A DNA stretch of 64,000 nucleotides, taken from NCBI RefSeq assembly GCF_900095025.1, contig NZ_FMBK01000006.1, positions 62,001 through 126,000 of the forward strand, written 5' to 3'. Numbering within the stretch: the stretch's first letter is position 1; every line of letters starts with the position of its first letter. This DNA comes from Acinetobacter albensis (GTDB lineage Bacteria; Pseudomonadota; Gammaproteobacteria; Pseudomonadales; Moraxellaceae). Made by a program: the position numbers and the translations under genes. Positions 60,817-64,000 of this stretch are shown here, piece by piece. The notes under the pieces were generated by a model. That model did no database searches. It saw only the letters and a program-made list of their open reading frames with translations, and was not told the origin of the DNA.

Positions 60817-62082
60817 ATGCCAAAAATACGTAATCTCTATTTTTTATTGTTTTCGCTTTATTGGGCGCAAGGCTTACCTGTAGGTTTTATGACCCATGCT
60901 TTACCTGTGATTTTAAGAGCGCAGGGCGTGTCATTGGCTCATATTGGTGGCTTTGGCTTACTGATGTTGCCTTGGTCAATTAAAATTTTTTGGGCACCTT
61001 GGGTCGACCGTTTTGGATATTCAGCTTTGGGGCATTATCGAAGCTGGATTATTCCGACTCAATTTTTAAGTATGCTGACTTTGGTTGTTCTATCTTTTTT
61101 GCCGATACAGGCTTTAAACCAACCTGAATATTTATGGGTATTTTTTATTGTTTTACTCAGTATGAATCTGGTCGGTGCAACCCAAGATATTGCTACGGAT
61201 GGTTTAGCGGTCAGTATTCTTAAAAATCAGCAACAACATTGGGGCAATACCTTTCAGGTGGTGGGTTCACGTTTAGGTTTTATTGTGGGTGGTGGTGCTG
61301 TGTTGTGGGCATTAGATCGCTTTGATTGGCAAATCACATTTTTGGTTTTAGCTGGGCTGGTTTTCTTGAATACCTTGCCCATTTTATATTTTAAAGAACC
61401 TAGCCAACCCCCAAATACTCAAAATCCTTCTGATCAAGAGTTATTTAGTTGGCACAAGGTCAAAGATTATTTAGCCTATTTTTATCAGACGCCACATCTG
61501 GCTTCATGGTTAATGGTTTTAATCAGCTTTAAAATTGCAGATGGTTTAGCTGGCCCTTTATTGAAACCTTTCATGATCGATGCGGGTCTTAGCTTTGCAC
61601 AAATTGGAATTTATATCAGTATTTTGGGAGCACTTGCAGCTTTGCTGGGTGCAGGACTTGCAGGTTTGTGTTTGAAGTATTTTTCACGTGGCAATATGCT
61701 TTTAAGCTTTTCGCTGTTAAAAATTTTGAGCTTGATGGCCTACACATGGTTGGCACAACAATATGAATCAGGGCAGTCCATCCAACCTTGGGTTATCTAT
61801 AGTATAAATGCCTTTGAAGACATGATTTCTGCCATGCTGTTAGTGGTGATGTTGACTTTAATTATGCAATATAGCCGCAGAGCATGGGCAGGCACTGATT
61901 TCACTTTTCAGGTGGCATTATTGGCTACGGTAAGCGGTGGTTTATATAGTTTGAGTGGAATAATGGGGGATATTTTAGGCTATGCTCAATATTTGGGTAT
62001 CATCACTTTAATTGCTGTGCTGTGTTTAATTCCAATCTTTAAATGGCAGAGCCTCATGGATCACTCGTCCAAAGCTGATTAA
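60817..62082 (+). CDS. MFS transporter, AmpG-like
   Basis: 421 residues, 12 membrane segments. The start LYFLLFSLYWAQGLPVGFMTHALPVILRAQGVSLAHIGGFGLLMLPWSIKIFWAPWVDRFG and the block VGATQDIATDGLAVSIL are the AmpG/acetyl-CoA-transporter-like signature. AmpG imports anhydro-muropeptides during cell-wall recycling; this homologue is shorter than E. coli AmpG (about 490 residues), and the cargo is uncertain. Divergent from the acyltransferase gene. Confidence 0.82.
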   Translation: MPKIRNLYFLLFSLYWAQGLPVGFMTHALPVILRAQGVSLAHIGGFGLLMLPWSIKIFWAPWVDRFGYSALGHYRSWIIPTQFLSMLTLVVLSFLPIQALNQPEYLWVFFIVLLSMNLVGATQDIATDGLAVSILKNQQQHWGNTFQVVGSRLGFIVGGGAVLWALDRFDWQITFLVLAGLVFLNTLPILYFKEPSQPPNTQNPSDQELFSWHKVKDYLAYFYQTPHLASWLMVLISFKIADGLAGPLLKPFMIDAGLSFAQIGIYISILGALAALLGAGLAGLCLKYFSRGNMLLSFSLLKILSLMAYTWLAQQYESGQSIQPWVIYSINAFEDMISAMLLVVMLTLIMQYSRRAWAGTDFTFQVALLATVSGGLYSLSGIMGDILGYAQYLGIITLIAVLCLIPIFKWQSLMDHSSKAD

Positions 62083-62206
62083 TTCAATTCAATATAGATT
62101 TAAAACCTAAACATAAAAAAAGATAAGCACATAAAAATTAAATCATTTTTTAAAATATTTCCAAACAGTAACATCTGCTACAGGTTTACTTCGGGGATAT
62201 TTATAA

Positions 62207-63313
62207 ATGAAAACCAAAATTGTAACAGCGCTTTTTTTAAGCGTATGGGCAGGGTCAACTTTTGCTGCACCGACGCTTTATGGGGAAATTGATGCCACTC
62301 TGGATTATCTGCCAGAAGACAATGCAACGCAGTCTGACCGTGATGTCTGGGAAATCAGTTCTAATAGTTCTTTTATTGGGGTGAAAGGAGAAGAAAAGCT
62401 CACAGATCGACTTAATGCGATTTATAGCATTGAGTGGGCATTTAATGCAGATGGGGAAGGCAGTGATTGGGCGAAACGCAACCGTTTTGTGGGTTTGAAA
62501 GATACCCAGTTGGGGACTCTAAAAGTCGGTGCACATGACACACCATTAAAACAGTTGTCGAGTTCGGTGGATACTTTTAATAATTATGTTGCAAACAAAG
62601 CCGATATTGCAGGAATTTTTACTGGTGAAAACCGACCTGCAAATGTTGTGGTTTATGAGTCACCTGCTATTTTAGTGCCTACAGGTGCAATTAAAGTGAA
62701 CGCTTTGTTGGCGACAGGTGAAGGCAGTGCTATTAAATCGGACAATGGTGTGGTTAAAACTGCGGGTCGGGGTTTAGGGGATGCATGGTCAGCCTCAGTG
62801 GTATACGACAGCCCTGTTTTTGTGGCAGGTCTGGCTTATGACAAAGCCATTCCAAGCAACTTTGTTGGGCGAGGTTTTGTGAATGCTTCTGAGCCAGAAG
62901 TCACAGGCGGTTCATTGTTTGCAGCAGCCAATACAATTCGTGCAATTGGTCGAGCGAATTTAGCCAATGGGGTAGCACTTAAAGCGTTGTATCAAACCTC
63001 AGAAGTACAAGATGCCGAAGGCAATGCAGTGGGTTCAGAATTTATTGATGATGCGCAAGGCTGGTTAGTGGGCGCTGAGTATAATATTGCCACAGCTAAA
63101 GCGTGGACGATAAAAGGACAATATAGCCAAAATACCACCAGTTTTATCAATGGATCAGCTGATCTAGAAGCCAAACAAATTTTTGCAGGTTTAGATTATG
63201 CCTTCACGAAACAAGTGAAAGCCTATGGTTATGCAGGTTATTTAACCTTAGAACGGGGGAATGCAGAAACCAAGCAACCTGTAGCAGGAACAGGTTTAGA
63301 ATTTAAATTCTAA
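62207..63313 (+). CDS. Gram-negative porin
   Basis: 368 residues with a signal peptide (about 1-20, ending STFA/APTLYG). Repeating amphipathic strands: ATLDYLPEDN, FIGVKGEEKLTDRLNAIYSIEWAFNADGEGSDWAKRNRFVGLKDTQLGTLKVGAHDTPLK. The ending TGLEFKF has the terminal Phe of outer-membrane barrels. The block RNRFVGLKDTQLGTLKVG is the loop-3-region pattern of neisserial/beta-proteobacterial type general porins. Forms a trimeric diffusion channel. A strong terminator follows. Confidence 0.9.
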   Translation: MKTKIVTALFLSVWAGSTFAAPTLYGEIDATLDYLPEDNATQSDRDVWEISSNSSFIGVKGEEKLTDRLNAIYSIEWAFNADGEGSDWAKRNRFVGLKDTQLGTLKVGAHDTPLKQLSSSVDTFNNYVANKADIAGIFTGENRPANVVVYESPAILVPTGAIKVNALLATGEGSAIKSDNGVVKTAGRGLGDAWSASVVYDSPVFVAGLAYDKAIPSNFVGRGFVNASEPEVTGGSLFAAANTIRAIGRANLANGVALKALYQTSEVQDAEGNAVGSEFIDDAQGWLVGAEYNIATAKAWTIKGQYSQNTTSFINGSADLEAKQIFAGLDYAFTKQVKAYGYAGYLTLERGNAETKQPVAGTGLEFKF

Positions 63314-63337
63314 TGCAAGCCTGTTAAACATTGATTT

Positions 63338-63365
63338 AAAAGCGATGGTGACATCGCTTTTTTTA
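63338..63365 (+). terminator. Terminator of the porin gene
   Basis: AAAAGCGATG and CATCGCTTTT pair around GTGA and are followed by TTTT, 25 bp past the porin stop. Confidence 0.92.
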
Positions 63366-63431
63366 TTTAAGTGAGTTTTAAGTTTAAAATTTTACATTGC
63401 AGCATCAGTATAAAAGATTAGCGATAAAATA

Positions 63432-64000
63432 ATGCTCGATGCAATCCTCCAATTTCGGAATAAAATTCATCCGATTTCGTTAAACCAATTTAATTTAGTG
63501 CTGGCCATTTGGCTGGGCGTAGTTTTGAATTTGAGTTTTTTTCAACAGATTCATCACCTCACACCTTATCAAGGCATGAAAGCCTATTTATTTTTAGCTG
63601 CAACCGTAGTGGTTATCATCGCGGCGTACTATTTTATTTTTCAGCTATTAAATTGGAACTGGACAGCGAAACCGATTGCGATTGTCTTGCTATTTATTGG
63701 TGGCTTTGCGGCTTATGCAGTCAATTCTTTGGGCGTGCTGATTACGCCAGATCAAATTCAAAATTTGATGCAAACAGATCTGGCCGAGGCACGTGATACT
63801 TGGTCATGGCGTTTGGTCGGGTGGACAATCGTCATTACCTTATTGCCAATTATTGCGACTTTAATGGTCAAAATTAAGTCAGAGCCTGTGATTCGCCAAA
63901 TGTGGAAAAAAATACTGACTTCGGTACTTTCTTTGGCTATGGTGGCTGGACTGTTGTTTGTATTTTATGTCGATTTTGCTGCAATATTTCGTGAACATCA
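63432..64000 (+). CDS. eptA: Lipid A phosphoethanolamine transferase (partial, 3' end outside window)
   Basis: The reading frame opens at ATG 63432 and runs past the window edge (189 codons visible). FNLVLAIWLGVVLNLSFFQQI, LFLAATVVVIIAAYYFIFQLLNWNWTAKPIAIVLLFIGGFAAYAVNSLGVLITPDQIQNLMQTDLAEARD and the hydrophobic helices match the N-terminal membrane domain of EptA/PmrC enzymes. These transfer phosphoethanolamine from phosphatidylethanolamine to lipid A, which lowers binding of polymyxins. The catalytic sulfatase-fold domain is beyond the edge, and the presence of pmrAB cannot be checked. Confidence 0.9.
   Translation, partial: MLDAILQFRNKIHPISLNQFNLVLAIWLGVVLNLSFFQQIHHLTPYQGMKAYLFLAATVVVIIAAYYFIFQLLNWNWTAKPIAIVLLFIGGFAAYAVNSLGVLITPDQIQNLMQTDLAEARDTWSWRLVGWTIVITLLPIIATLMVKIKSEPVIRQMWKKILTSVLSLAMVAGLLFVFYVDFAAIFREH

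Noticed and set aside
1..64000. CRISPR arrays, rRNA genes, intact prophage or insertion sequences
   Set aside because: No regularly spaced repeats, no rRNA motifs, no transposase frames and no terminal inverted repeats were seen on either strand.

Overview
This is AT-rich gamma-proteobacterial chromosome, almost certainly Acinetobacter. The case rests on the AT bias, ppk1, a FadL-type porin, Acinetobacter-style porins, an EptA/PmrC-type lipid A transferase, and the many LysR regulators, MHS transporters and catabolic clusters with short intergenic gaps typical of the genus. The species cannot be told from the window.

Layout. (1) 1-764: 5' part of a FadL-family outer membrane protein. (2) 1.4-11.4 kb: a lipid-modification locus. 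A lipocalin precedes a tight operon of desaturase, FAD oxidoreductase, DUF1365, CFA-synthase-like methyltransferase, DUF1295 and a second CFA-like methyltransferase. A histidine kinase follows and meets head-on a response regulator whose own operon carries a chalcone-isomerase-like protein and an NTF2-like lipoprotein. (3) 11.7-15.7 kb: exported Cys-nucleophile hydrolase and cyclophilin-like protein, divergent LysR, and a NepI-like efflux pump. (4) 16.3-18.4 kb: ppk1, then 1.1 kb without a gene. (5) 19.5-24.3 kb: PAS-LuxR regulator, MHS symporter, 3-hydroxyisobutyrate dehydrogenase-like enzyme and methylmalonate-semialdehyde dehydrogenase. (6) 24.7-30.8 kb: a patchwork punctuated by XerC/XerD (dif)-like sites. 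It holds a LysE exporter with an ArgP-like regulator, a candidate structured RNA, two small orphan proteins, a cold-shock protein, an alcohol dehydrogenase stump and a lipoprotein amidase. (7) 31.3-41.8 kb: a LysR regulator, BCCT transporter and a Rieske oxygenase / aldehyde dehydrogenase / rubredoxin-reductase fusion / flavin amine oxidase / cupin / porin cluster. Two identical 17-bp palindromes lie in its regulatory regions. (8) 41.9-51.5 kb: decayed marC, YddG-like exporter, decayed DMT transporter, a LysR-cupin-GldA-SDR-MHS cluster, azlCD, a LysR stump and a collapsed integrase. (9) 51.8-64 kb: tRNA-Arg(CCU), amino acid permease, prpF, ispA, putP, SPFH/NfeD pair, patatin lipoprotein, acyltransferase, AmpG-like transporter, porin and the start of eptA.

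How the genes fit together. The lipid locus looks like a phospholipid acyl-chain modification system (methylation or oxidation of unsaturated chains), related to the CFA/DUF1365/FAD-oxidoreductase clusters that other proteobacteria place under ECF-sigma/ChrR control. Here a two-component pair sits in that position. The Rieske cluster looks like uptake and oxidative breakdown of a betaine-like quaternary amine.

Signs of gene loss and transfer are concentrated between 24.7 and 51.5 kb: remnants of an alcohol dehydrogenase, an old-yellow-enzyme reductase, marC, a DMT transporter, a LysR regulator and a P4-type integrase. The last lies 260 bp from tRNA-Arg(CCU), a plausible former integration site. 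The most unusual signal is the set of dif-like sites bracketing the amidase gene and, in opposite orientation, the lysE-to-alcohol-dehydrogenase block. All family names come from motif reading and memory; no search was run.
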